Shown here: positions 46,011 through 55,442 of the stretch, piece after piece
How positions within the stretch are numbered: position 1 is the first letter of the stretch
How the letters are laid out: every line of letters starts with the position of its first letter
Assembly (NCBI GenBank): GCA_963675055.2
Contig: CAXXJE010000002.1
Span: 62,001-126,000 of the forward strand
DNA: 64,000 bases
Reading direction: 5' to 3'
Origin: PGYT01 sp963675055
GTDB taxonomy: Bacteria > Bacteroidota > Ignavibacteria > Ignavibacteriales > Melioribacteraceae
Translations under genes and position numbers: made by a program
Notes under the pieces: model-generated
The model's input: the letters and a program-made list of their open reading frames with translations, nothing else
Databases searched by the model: none
Told to the model about the DNA's origin: nothing

Positions 46011-46328
46011 TCAATCCGCCTGTTTGCTTTGAAGATACTCATCGCAAACTTCAAGTTCATAAACTGTTTTCATCGAGACAAGGCAATCCCGCATTACTTG
46101 TCGAGCAGTTGAATAATCATCGTCTAAGATTTCATGGTCTTTTCGCCATTGCTCACGGCTAGGCCACTGGGCATAGCCTATAAATAAATTCGGATTATCT
46201 GAAGTGTGGAGTCTTGATCCGAAACTTCCGCAGTGTTTATAAATAGCTTTTGTAACTTCGAGCCACGATTTACGGAACTCTTCTTAAGCTCCATCCTTAA
46301 TTTTAAACTCATATAACGCGATAAACAT
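46011..46328 (-). pseudogene. Antibiotic-biosynthesis-monooxygenase-like gene with in-frame stop
   Basis: From ATG at 46328 the frame reads MFIALYEFKIKDGA, then TAA (codon 15, 46284-46286), then EEFRKSWLEVTKAIYKHCG and on to TGA at 46011. Without the stop it is a 105-residue protein of the ABM/ferredoxin-like fold, with the usual GSFGSRLH and FIGYAQWPS strands. One nonsense codon explains the loss; no frameshift is needed. There is no plausible internal start before the second half. It lies convergent to the ATP-grasp gene, 12 bases from its stop. Confidence 0.75.
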
Positions 46329-46413
46329 TTATTCCCCTTTCAAGTTTAGCCTTATCAAAAACGACTTATATACCAGTGTGCAGATTGTATGTTGCAACTC
46401 CTTTTCGGATTAT

Positions 46414-47295
46414 TCAGGTTTGAGCAGTTTCCGGATATTTTACCATTGAACTCTTTTCAAATGTTTGTCCTTTGATAAACAATCCCGACTGTTTATTGAT
46501 TACCCGGTTAAATTCATATTTTAATTGATCCGGAGGAAAGTGGTAGTTAATTCTTCGAATAATACTTGAACCAATGATCTTCCTTAATGCTTCTGAAATA
46601 TTGAACTCATCACCAAATATTACTTCCCATATATTCAGACTCCCCTCAGCCTCAGTTTTAATAAAGATAACTTCCTCATCCTCCAAGTAGTACATGTCAT
46701 TACGATAAACATTTAGAATATGCCACATTGTTATGTGGTCATAATTTTCAGCACCGAAACATTCTGTTATCGGTCTCCTCTTTTTAAGTAGAGCCTGTAA
46801 CAGAACATAATCCTCTTTGTCGGCAGGGTTTAACTTTCTGGCACAATAATTACTCATAGGGATTTTATTCTCTGCAACAAATATATTTTCTATTATGTTA
46901 TTAAATCCGAATCTGGGATAGAATTCCATAACAGTTTCATTTGCGAATAAGAAGAAGAACTGAACATCAGGACTATGCTTTTCCAGCACATAGTTCATCA
47001 AGTAGCGGGATAGTCCCTTATGACGATATTCCGGCAATGTCCCGACCGCTCCAATTTGAGCTGCAACTTTCTTCCGCCCGTCTACAATTACATCCATAAT
47101 TGCAACACAAACATTTGATATTATTTCATCATTTTTTATCAATGAATAAGGGATATATTTACTTGTCCAGAATCCCTTTTCATACCACTCTTTGAAACTA
47201 ATTAAGGGAAATATTTTCGAAATGAAATTATGATATTGGTTTATCATAGCTACGTCATTTCTATAATTTTCAACTAAGTTATACTTTATATTCAT
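46414..47295 (-). CDS. GNAT-family N-acetyltransferase
   Basis: 293 residues. The acetyl-CoA motif is GAVGTLPEYRHKGLSRYLM (about 101-119), with a following strand FFFLFANETVMEFYPRFGF that ends GNAT domains. The C-terminal half is a second alpha/beta part of about 140 residues as in Eis-like enzymes. It acetylates amines on unknown substrates in the cytoplasm. The gene to its right (PD40 lipoprotein) ends 14 bases before its start, so they are likely co-transcribed. Confidence 0.83.
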   Translation of the reverse strand: MNIKYNLVENYRNDVAMINQYHNFISKIFPLISFKEWYEKGFWTSKYIPYSLIKNDEIISNVCVAIMDVIVDGRKKVAAQIGAVGTLPEYRHKGLSRYLMNYVLEKHSPDVQFFFLFANETVMEFYPRFGFNNIIENIFVAENKIPMSNYCARKLNPADKEDYVLLQALLKKRRPITECFGAENYDHITMWHILNVYRNDMYYLEDEEVIFIKTEAEGSLNIWEVIFGDEFNISEALRKIIGSSIIRRINYHFPPDQLKYEFNRVINKQSGLFIKGQTFEKSSMVKYPETAQT

Positions 47296-47309
47296 TGCAT
47301 TATTATTTT

Positions 47310-48257
47310 TTATTCATTTCGACGATTAAAAATACTATCCACATTTACCCAATATACTTCTCCTTTCGTTACCTCTTTCCAACCACCTCCAGGCGGATTA
47401 CTATATCTTCTTGAAAAGAAAAAATACCTTCCGTCGGGTGACATGTATGGACAGAAATAAGACCACTCTTCATTAAACGGTTTTCCAAAACTAATATGAA
47501 CCGCGTTTTGCCATTTGTCATTAACTTTAAATGAAATATAAAATCCCTTTTCTTCGGAATAAGTACCTGAGGTAATCAAAAACTTTTCATCAGGTGACAC
47601 ATAAGTACTGCGGGCACTTTCTTCTGAATTCACTTCCGAACCCAGATTTACAGGTGTATCAAATTTCCCATCTCCTAAGTATTGAGCCCTGTAAGTATCC
47701 CGTTTTCCAAACCCGCCGGGGCGGTCGGACTGAAAGTAAAGGCTTCCGTCTGCAACAACTACCGGGTATGATTCTGCATACTCATCAGTTGATACCGGGT
47801 ATTCAACCTTCGAGGCAGTTTGCCATTGTCCCTCTATTTTATGACTTCTATAAATGTCCGGTTTATTGTCATTGGAATAATCTTCAGGATTAATTCCCAA
47901 AAAATACATTGTATTGCCGTCCCGGGTAGTTGACGGATCAATAGCTACTGATTTACTATCTCGGTCAGAGTACATTTGAATTGGTTGAGGCGCGGTCCAA
48001 CTACCGTTTATTAATTCAGCATGATGAATAACAAAGCTTTCATCGATAATTCTTGTAAAAAACACCTCCGTAAGTGAAGAGTTGAACACAGTATTAATTT
48101 CTATCTCATCTGTATTAACTATGGAGGGAGCAAATAATTCCGGCAAAGTACCGGGGGGTTTCTGACCTAAGTATGAGTTGTTTGTGTTATGGGAATTACA
48201 GCTTTGCAAGATTAAAGCCAGTCCGATTATTAATGATAAGTAGCTTCTTCTATTCAT
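47310..48257 (-). CDS. PD40/TolB-type beta-propeller lipoprotein
   Basis: 315 residues with lipobox LILQSC (C20). The mature chain holds repeats of the WD40-like PD40 form: SYPVVVADGSLYFQSDRPGG, STYVSPDEKFLITSG and PYMSPDGRYFFFSRR, and TRDGNTMYFLG. The repeats would build a six-bladed propeller that binds protein or glycan outside the inner membrane. Envelope location is inferred from the lipobox. Confidence 0.82.
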   Translation of the reverse strand: MNRRSYLSLIIGLALILQSCNSHNTNNSYLGQKPPGTLPELFAPSIVNTDEIEINTVFNSSLTEVFFTRIIDESFVIHHAELINGSWTAPQPIQMYSDRDSKSVAIDPSTTRDGNTMYFLGINPEDYSNDNKPDIYRSHKIEGQWQTASKVEYPVSTDEYAESYPVVVADGSLYFQSDRPGGFGKRDTYRAQYLGDGKFDTPVNLGSEVNSEESARSTYVSPDEKFLITSGTYSEEKGFYISFKVNDKWQNAVHISFGKPFNEEWSYFCPYMSPDGRYFFFSRRYSNPPGGGWKEVTKGEVYWVNVDSIFNRRNE

Positions 48258-48426
48258 ATATTATCTTTTCTTTTTATAACTTTGATTTATATAATTGCTA
48301 ACACATAAATTATCCGGCATGTTCCACAAATCCTTAATTAACAAAGCCTATCATCATAATTACCGAATTCCGTCAGAGGACAAAATTATTACAGATTTCC
48401 GGTTAGATATCAATGTTTATTAAGGA

Positions 48427-48837
48427 CTATTTTTCCCTGACCACCTCATTTACAGACGATCTTTTAACATAGGCTAAATACGCGACAAGAAGACCTGTCG
48501 AAATAAATACGGCTGACATTATCCATGTGTTTTGAACCGGGTTATTTCCTGTCTGCAATGTGAGCTCCGGCAGAACAATTAAAAATGTACCTTTAAGAAA
48601 GAACATTATCCCGAATACGGTCACAATAATCTCCAGCAATCCATGCCATCTAAAATGATTTACGAGAATGGTCATGCCGATAAAAAAATGAACCATACCT
48701 GATAAATTGATTAATACCGGATCTGAACCGGTATGAGTTATCATCTTACTAAAATACTCTTCCGAAATAAGGAAGCCCAATCCTGTTACAAGAAAGTATA
48801 TTGATATTATTCTAGCTATACGTATAGTATTATTCAT
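48427..48837 (-). CDS. Small four-helix membrane protein
   Basis: 136 residues with four hydrophobic segments (about 9-26, 46-61, 66-88 and 102-124). No motif identifies a function. AGGATCGGA precedes the ATG. An intergenic stretch of about 170 bases follows; nothing else is near enough to assign an operon. Confidence 0.6.
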   Translation of the reverse strand: MNNTIRIARIISIYFLVTGLGFLISEEYFSKMITHTGSDPVLINLSGMVHFFIGMTILVNHFRWHGLLEIIVTVFGIMFFLKGTFLIVLPELTLQTGNNPVQNTWIMSAVFISTGLLVAYLAYVKRSSVNEVVREK

Positions 48838-48908
48838 TAAATCCGATCCTAATTAAAGAAACTAATTAACCTTATCGTCCTTTTCACCAACAATATTATT
48901 CGCGGAAC

Positions 48909-49178
48909 TCAATTTTTCACAAATTCCAGAATCCAGGAACCTCGTTCAAAATAATTACCTTCTTTTCTTAAAAACACTCTATATTGATTTTGTATGGCAT
49001 AATTGATGGCTTTAGCATATTCTATTAGAAATCCAACAGCTCGAACTTCCTGAGGACCGATGCCAAATATCTCAATACCCCGTTTAACTTTACCAGTAAG
49101 ATAAAGCTGAAGCTTCGAGATTATATTCGGCTCAATTTCGTATGAGAATTTCTCAGTTGCATTGAATATAAGCCTCAC
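48909..49178 (-). CDS. Small hypothetical protein coupled to the sialidase-like gene
   Basis: 89 residues starting with GTG, 7 bases after the stop of the sialidase-like gene. Composition is mixed alpha/beta: IISKLQLYLTGKVKRGIEIFG, split by a turn, and AVGFLIEYAKAINYA, ending LEFVKN. No signal, no known motif. The tight spacing suggests translational coupling to the upstream gene. Confidence 0.45.
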   Translation of the reverse strand: MRLIFNATEKFSYEIEPNIISKLQLYLTGKVKRGIEIFGIGPQEVRAVGFLIEYAKAINYAIQNQYRVFLRKEGNYFERGSWILEFVKN

Positions 49179-49185
49179 AGCGGGT

Positions 49186-50358
49186 TTATTCAGTTCTAAG
49201 ACTTGTCAAAGGTACCACAGTTAATTCAACATCCTCCTTATTAGTTGCGTAGGAAACCAGCAGGAAATCCTTCCATCTAATCGCTTTGGGGTAGTGATAT
49301 CCCTGTCGCTTGTAGAGTCCGTTATATCTGAGCGGCTGTAAATCCGAACCGCCGTTTCTTAACAGGTATGCTTTGTAGAACAACTTACCGTCCTTGCTTA
49401 GTGTAATCACCAGCGGGAACCGGTTTTTATTGTTATTCGGGTTGTTAACCATAAACGCAGTACCGTCAGGCAGGTTACCCGCACATTGTTTCGAGCGGGA
49501 GTCCGGCATGTTTGTAACGACGGGCGTAGTCCAGGTTTTACCCCTGTCGGTACTTACTGAGGCTAATTTTCTAAAGGTGCTTGCCTGATCCCGGAAGATC
49601 ATAACGACATCCCCGTTGGATTGATAGAACCAGCTTGGTTCTATTTCTCGGCTAATTGATTTCTCGTACGGCAGATTCTGCATTGCGCCTCTTGTCCATC
49701 CTGTTAATCCTGTCGGATCATCGGTATAATAAGGTGCTGCGATCAATCCCGGCTGTTCGTGTACTGCACAGATAATCCTTCCGTCAGGCAATGAATGCGG
49801 ATCCTGTTCGAATATTCCATTTACTGGATTTCTGCTATCAGTGAGAAGCGACTTCGGCATAGACCATGAAATCCCGTCCGGGCTCTGCATATATTCTACA
49901 TATCCGCCTCTCGGATTCTGCGATTCCGGCCAGACGTTTACATACGCAATCAGAACTTGTCCATCAGTCCACCAGCCTCCACTTGTATAAATGCCCTTAC
50001 TCCATCCAGGTGAAAGTACAATCGGTTCCGACCAGTCAGTGAAGCTACTGCTTCGGCTGTACACAACCCGCGTATCCGCTGCGTCTTCATCATGTGAAGA
50101 ACTTTGCCATTGAGCATACAAATAACCATTGAATGCAGTCAGTACTACACCGTTACTGTATTTGTCTGTGGTATCATTCGGACTGAAGATTGTATATGAT
50201 TTCGTACCTGCGGCATAGTGAAGACCAAGTGCAGAAGTATCGGAATGATCGAACAAATCCGGCTGCACATAAAAAGGGGGAGTTTCATTCTGCGCTGATA
50301 TGTATTCAACTGTTATAAGGCTGAACAATATAAAGAAAATAATAGAGTATACTCTCAA
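49186..50358 (-). CDS. Secreted sialidase/BNR-repeat-like protein
   Basis: 390 residues from TTG, signal peptide ending at ISAQ (residue 23). One clear Asp-box, STDRGKTW (S-x-D-x-G-x-x-W), lies at about 268-275 and weaker copies (SPDGISW) elsewhere; this gives the six-bladed sialidase-type propeller. Glycosidase activity needs an Arg triad and Tyr/Glu pair that I cannot assign, so it may be an inactive or lectin-like relative. It might act with the GH27 enzyme on secreted glycans. Confidence 0.72.
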   Translation of the reverse strand: MRVYSIIFFILFSLITVEYISAQNETPPFYVQPDLFDHSDTSALGLHYAAGTKSYTIFSPNDTTDKYSNGVVLTAFNGYLYAQWQSSSHDEDAADTRVVYSRSSSFTDWSEPIVLSPGWSKGIYTSGGWWTDGQVLIAYVNVWPESQNPRGGYVEYMQSPDGISWSMPKSLLTDSRNPVNGIFEQDPHSLPDGRIICAVHEQPGLIAAPYYTDDPTGLTGWTRGAMQNLPYEKSISREIEPSWFYQSNGDVVMIFRDQASTFRKLASVSTDRGKTWTTPVVTNMPDSRSKQCAGNLPDGTAFMVNNPNNNKNRFPLVITLSKDGKLFYKAYLLRNGGSDLQPLRYNGLYKRQGYHYPKAIRWKDFLLVSYATNKEDVELTVVPLTSLRTE

Positions 50359-50398
50359 TTTGAATAATCCCGATTATTCATGAAACCACTACACTTAT

Positions 50399-51103
50399 TT
50401 ACAATAATCCGACAAACTCGTTTGGCAAAGCCTCGAAAATCCATTCTGTTAAATTTCTATTCTCATTCGTAACTTCAAATATTCTTCTATCATCTTCCAG
50501 AGAAAACAATGTAATAATTATCTGATTCCATCCCTGATTAAAATTAACCTTATTGTACTTTGTGATAATATTCCTTTCATATTCGGGATAGTATTGATCC
50601 TTTAATATAACACTCCAGTTTCCATTTACTTCTGTGGGTCTGTCAAAATAATAGTAATGTATTTGATAATCGCCTTCCGTCACATTACTTCCAAAACTAT
50701 TTGTATTTCCACACCGGACCGGGAGAGTGATTCTCTGATAATGCTCAAGTGTCAGCCTAATATATTTTGCTGTTGTATCGCTAAACTGTATACTATCCAG
50801 CGTATTAAAAACAATATAGTCTCTTTCATTTGGGGAATAATTCCTTAGCGCCTCATTTGGCGGTACAGGCAGATTCAATTTAAATTGCCCGTCGTCTGAT
50901 ACTTTTGTATATGCCTGCAAATACTCCACTGAGTCTATCCAAACTCCCCAAAACAGACTATCATTGTAAGCAGAATTCCAATTAACAATTTGTCCGTTGA
51001 TTTCATTTGGAGATTCACTGGGAGTTTCAACTGAATGCTCATTACAACTGGTTATGGCAATAAGACAAATAATCATAATTATTTTTTTAATATCACTAAA
51101 CAT
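50399..51103 (-). CDS. Lipoprotein of unknown function
   Basis: 234 residues with lipobox AITSC (C20). The mature part is beta-rich, with an early KVSDDGQFKLNLPVP segment like the carboxypeptidase-regulatory fold and a Tyr-rich middle (YYYFDRP). A strong GGGGGT sits before the ATG. No partner apparent except the next lipoprotein gene 106 bases upstream. Confidence 0.6.
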   Translation of the reverse strand: MFSDIKKIIMIICLIAITSCNEHSVETPSESPNEINGQIVNWNSAYNDSLFWGVWIDSVEYLQAYTKVSDDGQFKLNLPVPPNEALRNYSPNERDYIVFNTLDSIQFSDTTAKYIRLTLEHYQRITLPVRCGNTNSFGSNVTEGDYQIHYYYFDRPTEVNGNWSVILKDQYYPEYERNIITKYNKVNFNQGWNQIIITLFSLEDDRRIFEVTNENRNLTEWIFEALPNEFVGLL

Positions 51104-51209
51104 ATACCCCCGTCACAAGTGTCCCGTTTGGGGCGTTACTGATCACCCGGTTCAACCCGTATGCAGAGACTTGGTTTTTGTCGCCGTTTTGAGGATGCCA
51201 GAAATCGAG

Positions 51210-51563
51210 TTATTTTCCCCATTCCCAGACTATAATCTTATTACTTTTAGTTTGCAAGAAACTCGAAAACTCATTTTCGTTCAATTTTATTTTCTTACCT
51301 CTTGAATCATATAATTCACAATATGCACAGGAACTTATTGGTATCATAATATGATATATGTAATTCTGTTTCCATTCATACCTGTAAACATTTGTTCCAT
51401 AATATTCCCGGTTGCTTGAAATACTATCAATTTTTTCTTTAAGCAAAACCGGTGTATCTCTTTCATAATTGAAAGGCTCATTGACATTTTCATTTCGGCA
51501 CCCAATAATTGAGAGCACAATAAATAAAGCAATAAATATTTTCTTCAACATCTTAAATTCCAT
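51210..51563 (-). CDS. Small lipoprotein
   Basis: 117 residues, lipobox LSIIGC (C22). Two Cys (SSCAYCELYD) in the second half could form a disulfide in the periplasm. No family assigned. ATG codons at 51563 and 51551 are both usable. The preceding intergenic sequence shares no exact word with the folded elements at 39-40 kb. Confidence 0.55.
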   Translation of the reverse strand: MEFKMLKKIFIALFIVLSIIGCRNENVNEPFNYERDTPVLLKEKIDSISSNREYYGTNVYRYEWKQNYIYHIMIPISSCAYCELYDSRGKKIKLNENEFSSFLQTKSNKIIVWEWGK

Positions 51564-51945
51564 TTAAATTATCTCACTAACTGTCTTCTAATTATTCTAA
51601 CCGACGATAGGAATGTTGCCCCCATCACGTTTTTGTCCCCTGTGTTTCGAAAAATAAATCTAAATCAATTTATATACAAACTTAATCTATTAGGGAAAAG
51701 CAGAAGACAGAAGTAAGGAACACGTGGAATTTAATGTCATTAATAGTCAGTTGTGGTCAGTTGTGGTCAGGAGGGAAACAAGTTTACATTTTAGAATTCT
51801 CACTACTCCTCTTATAACAACTCCCTGGAAAACTTCGTCTATCCGGCATGTAATTTTGTCGAAATAATTCAGTATAATGCACAACAATTCGGCTGTTAAT
51901 GTAGTCTAAACGTACAATCACTGCCACACACAAACAGGACTGATC
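51564..51945. other. Intergenic region before permease copy 8
   Basis: About 380 bases without a gene. It contains the 10-base tandem TTGTGGTCAG twice (51751-51770), with a partial third copy before it. Nothing else recognised; the promoter of the permease is presumably here. Confidence 0.45.
51751..51770. repeat. Two-copy 10-base tandem repeat
   Basis: TTGTGGTCAG occurs twice head to tail, preceded by the partial AATAGTCAG. It may be a binding site for a dimeric regulator or simple slippage. Confidence 0.4.
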
Positions 51946-54315
51946 ATGCTGCTTCATTTTATTAAGGTTGCACTCCGCAACATTGTACGCCAGAAAGGAT
52001 ATTCATTTATAAACATAGCCGGATTAGCAATAGGTATGGCATGTTCGATTCTAATCCTGTTATGGATTTATGATGAACTGAGCTACGATAAATTTCATGC
52101 TGACATAGACAACCTTTACAGGATCGAGGAAAACCAGCATTACGCCGAAGGTGTCTATCATGTTACCGTAACCCCCTTCCCGTCCGGACCGGTGCTGAAA
52201 GATGAAATTCCCGAGATAGAAAATGCCGCACGATTCAACTGGTACGGTGAAGCTGCGGTTAAGTACGGTAATAAGGCGTTTATAGAAAGCAGCATAGTCG
52301 CAGGCGATCCGGCGTTCTTCGAGATGTTCAGTTTCCCGTTTTTAAAAGGGGGCAATTTCAGCGGTGATATTTACGAGATTATACTAACAAAAAAAATAGC
52401 GGGAAAATACTTCGGGAATGATAATCCGCTCGGTGAAGTACTAACTATAAATGACGAGTTCGATGTTAAGGTTGTAGGTGTACTCGAGGAAATCCCTCAC
52501 AACTCCACTTACTCGTTCGACATGATAATGCCGTTCGAGATACTGCGTGATCACAGCTACTGGAGCGATAACTGGGGTAATAATTCTATTCGTACATTCG
52601 TACAGCTTGTGCCCGGAAGCAGTATTGAAGCGGTAAATGATAAGATGAATGCGATACTGAAACGTGAAAACCCCGATACAAGAACTGAGTTCATGCTGTT
52701 TCCTTACAAGGATTTGAGGATATTTTCCTACTGGGGATACAGCACCGGCTCTGACCGTGTTAAATATTTATATATATTCGGTATAGTAGCGGCTTTTGTT
52801 CTTCTCCTCGCGTGTATTAATTTCATGAACCTTTCTACAGCCAGATCGGTTAAGCGCGCTAAAGAAATAGGTATTAGAAAAGTTGCCGGTGCAAAACGCG
52901 CCGGACTAATCCGCCAGTTCTTCGGTGAGTCAATAGTAACAGCCTTACTAGGTATGATGTTCGCACTGCTAATGGTCTTACTACTATTAGAACCGTTCAA
53001 CAGCATTACGGGGAAGGAAATCTCATTCGGTATTTTCGGCAACATGTATTTCATCGCGGCTCTAATTGGAATTACTCTGCTAACCGGTATCTTCGCAGGT
53101 TCCTATCCGGCACTGTTCCTTTCGGGCTTCATTCCTGTTAAAGTATTGAAAGGCAGCATGTTCCAGGGGAAGAACACAAAACAGTTCAGGCGTGTGCTTG
53201 TAGTTTTCCAGTTCAGCATATCAATTATACTTATTGTCGGTACAGCTTTCGTATATAAGCAGATTGACTACATGCGAACAAAGGAACTCGGACTTAACAA
53301 GGAACAGGTAGTCTACGTTAACCTGAAAGGAAGTCTGGGTGATAAATACCGAACAATTAAAGATTCATTCAAGAATATTCCGGGTGTTATTAATGTTACA
53401 GGTTCGGGAACCAAACCGGCACAGATAGGCAGCAATTCCGGCGGCGCAGACTGGGAAGGAAAGGATCCTGAGAAAAGTGTTTTAATCAGTCACGCATCTG
53501 TTGATTACGGTTACATGGAAACGCTTGAAATAGAAATGAAAAGCGGACGAACTTACTCACCCCAATTCCCAGGCGATATCGGTGACGATAGTCTTAAATC
53601 CGGAAACATAATTATAAACGAGGAACTGGAACGGTTGATGGGACACGATTCCGCAATCGGTCACTACCTTGATTTCTGGGGATATCATCTAACCATTGTC
53701 GGAGTAATGAAAAACTTTCACTTTAACAGCGTTGAAACAAAGATACCGCCACTCGTACTCTATGTTTCAGACAGTAATTTAAGCTACCTTATTATGAGAA
53801 TTGCGCCTACAAACATTCCGGGAACAATGGACAAGGTTAAAGAACAGTGGGCTTCGCTCACAGGCGATTACCCGTTCAACTTCAAGTTCCTCGACGAAGA
53901 CTTCGACAAGATGTACAAATCCGAAGAAAGAATTTTCGAACTGCTGAAGTACTTTGCTATCATGGCAATTGTAATCGCATGTCTCGGTTTGTTCGGTCTC
54001 GCATCATTCACCGCCGAACAGAAGACCAAGGAAATCGGTATACGAAAAGTACTCGGCGCGGGAGAGTTCAGTCTTACGGCCTTGCTATGTAAAGAGTTTT
54101 TCATACTCGTACTTGTTTCGAACATCGTGGCCATTCCTATTTCATTCTACCTGATTAAAGGCTGGCTGGATGACTTCGCTTACAGGATAGATATTACATG
54201 GGAAGTGTTTGCATTGTCAGCGATTATCGCGTTAGTGCTTGCTTTAATTACCGTTGGATACCAGGCAATAAAAGCAGCGGCTGCGAATCCGGTGAAATCG
54301 TTAAAGTATGAGTAA
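51946..54315 (+). CDS. FtsX/MacB-core ABC-type permease, isolated copy 8
   Basis: 789 residues with the same topology. Box DELSYDKFH, signatures RAKEIGIRKVAGAK (about 304-317) and KTKEIGIRKVLGAG (about 693-706), tail NPVKSLKYE. The last hydrophobic part has KGWLDDFAYRIDITW, like its paralogues. No ATPase motif. CAGGACTG precedes the ATG. It is 7.1 kb from copy 7 in the same orientation, and the accessory genes lie between them. Confidence 0.9.
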   Translation: MLLHFIKVALRNIVRQKGYSFINIAGLAIGMACSILILLWIYDELSYDKFHADIDNLYRIEENQHYAEGVYHVTVTPFPSGPVLKDEIPEIENAARFNWYGEAAVKYGNKAFIESSIVAGDPAFFEMFSFPFLKGGNFSGDIYEIILTKKIAGKYFGNDNPLGEVLTINDEFDVKVVGVLEEIPHNSTYSFDMIMPFEILRDHSYWSDNWGNNSIRTFVQLVPGSSIEAVNDKMNAILKRENPDTRTEFMLFPYKDLRIFSYWGYSTGSDRVKYLYIFGIVAAFVLLLACINFMNLSTARSVKRAKEIGIRKVAGAKRAGLIRQFFGESIVTALLGMMFALLMVLLLLEPFNSITGKEISFGIFGNMYFIAALIGITLLTGIFAGSYPALFLSGFIPVKVLKGSMFQGKNTKQFRRVLVVFQFSISIILIVGTAFVYKQIDYMRTKELGLNKEQVVYVNLKGSLGDKYRTIKDSFKNIPGVINVTGSGTKPAQIGSNSGGADWEGKDPEKSVLISHASVDYGYMETLEIEMKSGRTYSPQFPGDIGDDSLKSGNIIINEELERLMGHDSAIGHYLDFWGYHLTIVGVMKNFHFNSVETKIPPLVLYVSDSNLSYLIMRIAPTNIPGTMDKVKEQWASLTGDYPFNFKFLDEDFDKMYKSEERIFELLKYFAIMAIVIACLGLFGLASFTAEQKTKEIGIRKVLGAGEFSLTALLCKEFFILVLVSNIVAIPISFYLIKGWLDDFAYRIDITWEVFALSAIIALVLALITVGYQAIKAAAANPVKSLKYE

Positions 54316-54360
54316 AGAATTTGATATAATAAAATAGATTTTCTCCTTATTGCTTCTTCT

Positions 54361-54390
54361 CCTGCCATCCATTAATTGTCGGGTGGCAGG
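54361..54390. other. Hairpin after permease copy 8
   Basis: CCTGCCATCC and GGGTGGCAGG pair over 10 bases (one G-U pair) around ATTAATTGTC. No T-run follows, so it is a weak terminator at best. Confidence 0.45.
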
Positions 54391-54670
54391 GATTATAAAT
54401 CTACCGACTAAAATACTCTTTATGGCTTTGCGTCACTGTGATGAAAAGTTTTATTCGGCTAAAGCCGGTCCGTCTTTTTGTTTCTCTAGCTTCCTGAAAT
54501 TCTTAAGATATCAATAACTCTCCGAAACAGTTTATGAAACGTTGTCATATTCCAGAAAAATCGAGAAACAAAACTGGGGGACAAGCGAAGGGTGCTGTCT
54601 CAAAAGTAATTGTTGCCCTCCCGAAACTGACTCGAGTCTGAATCGGGATCTTGATTTAGCTAAAAACTTG

Positions 54671-54706
54671 AAAGATTCTTACGTCGCTGCGCTCCTCAGA
54701 ATGATA
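54671..54706. repeat. Dispersed hairpin repeat, copy 3 (opposite orientation)
   Basis: Read on the minus strand it is TCATTCTGA, a GC-rich hairpin region and AGAATCTTT, matching the ends of copies at 42120 and 44897 with changes. A GCGCAGCG-type core gives the stem. Confidence 0.5.
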
Positions 54707-54881
54707 GCATTTGGATATTTACGACAACTCTGCGTCCTAGCGACTCCGCGGCAAGTAGTTTAATTGCCGATTACTAAATATGATCTTCATTTAGTCCGCA
54801 TTTCATTTCGTGTAACAAACAAAATATATTCATAAATTTGTTAATACTCTGAATCACCGACCACATAATCCGGGATAATCT

Positions 54882-55442
54882 ATGAGTGACGAAAGCGGTA
54901 TCCTCAACAAGTTCATTGACGCAGCATTAAAAACAGGCGCCACAATTGAAATAATCTCCAACCGGCAGGAATCTATTACAGGTTCGATCAAGAAGATTAC
55001 AGATGAAGTTAATAATGTTGCCTGCGCGGATTTAGACAAGTTGAATGAAATGCTGGGGGAATCGTTTATTGAGTCCGGCGGATTTAATGTGAGTCCGACG
55101 CTTGATGAACTTGCATCTGCCGATATCGGGATTAGTTACGCATTCGCGGGGATAGCGCGAACCGGAACAATTGCAATTCGAATTGATACAGGGAAAGCAG
55201 GTTATGTAAGTCTTCTGCCGACAAAGCATGTTGCAATACTGGAGATTGAAAACATTGTATCACGTCCGAAAGAAATTTTCACCGATGAATTTGTGACCGG
55301 ATTAACCGAGCACAATGGAGTGGTTTTCATATCAGGTCCGAGCGCAACAGCAGATATGGGTGAACTTGTAAGAGGCGCGCATGGTCCGGCGGAACTGCAT
55401 ATTATTCTGATCGCAGCAGCCGAAGAGGAGGAAGAAAAATGA
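54882..55442 (+). CDS. lutC: LutC-type LUD-domain protein of lactate utilisation
   Basis: 186 residues. LUD-domain features include IGISYAFAGIARTGTIAI (about 86-103), LLPTKHVAILE and the C-terminal GPSATADMGELVRGAHGPAEL, which is the LutC/YkgG signature. In Bacillus LutABC oxidises L-lactate to pyruvate in the cytoplasm; LutC is the subunit of unknown chemistry. Its stop overlaps the start of the next gene by four bases (ATGA), so the two are translated together. No lactate permease or LutR regulator is near. Confidence 0.87.
   Translation: MSDESGILNKFIDAALKTGATIEIISNRQESITGSIKKITDEVNNVACADLDKLNEMLGESFIESGGFNVSPTLDELASADIGISYAFAGIARTGTIAIRIDTGKAGYVSLLPTKHVAILEIENIVSRPKEIFTDEFVTGLTEHNGVVFISGPSATADMGELVRGAHGPAELHIILIAAAEEEEEK

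Larger units (their letters stand above)
54316..54881. other. Intergenic region between permease copy 8 and the lut genes
   Basis: About 566 bases. It begins with a hairpin (54361-54390) and includes a repeat (54671-54706). An open frame at 54542-54763 encodes low-complexity, repeat-derived residues and is rejected as a gene. Confidence 0.5.

Noticed and set aside
45959..46162. Plus-strand open frame of 67 codons overlapping the end of the ATP-grasp gene
   Set aside because: It is antisense to the recognisable ABM-like pseudogene and has no start signal; the minus-strand reading explains the sequence better.
54542..54763. Plus-strand open frame of 73 codons rich in Cys and Leu
   Set aside because: It overlaps the dispersed hairpin repeat and other repeat-like intergenic sequence, has no ribosome site and no protein-like domain; it is a by-product of repeat sequence.
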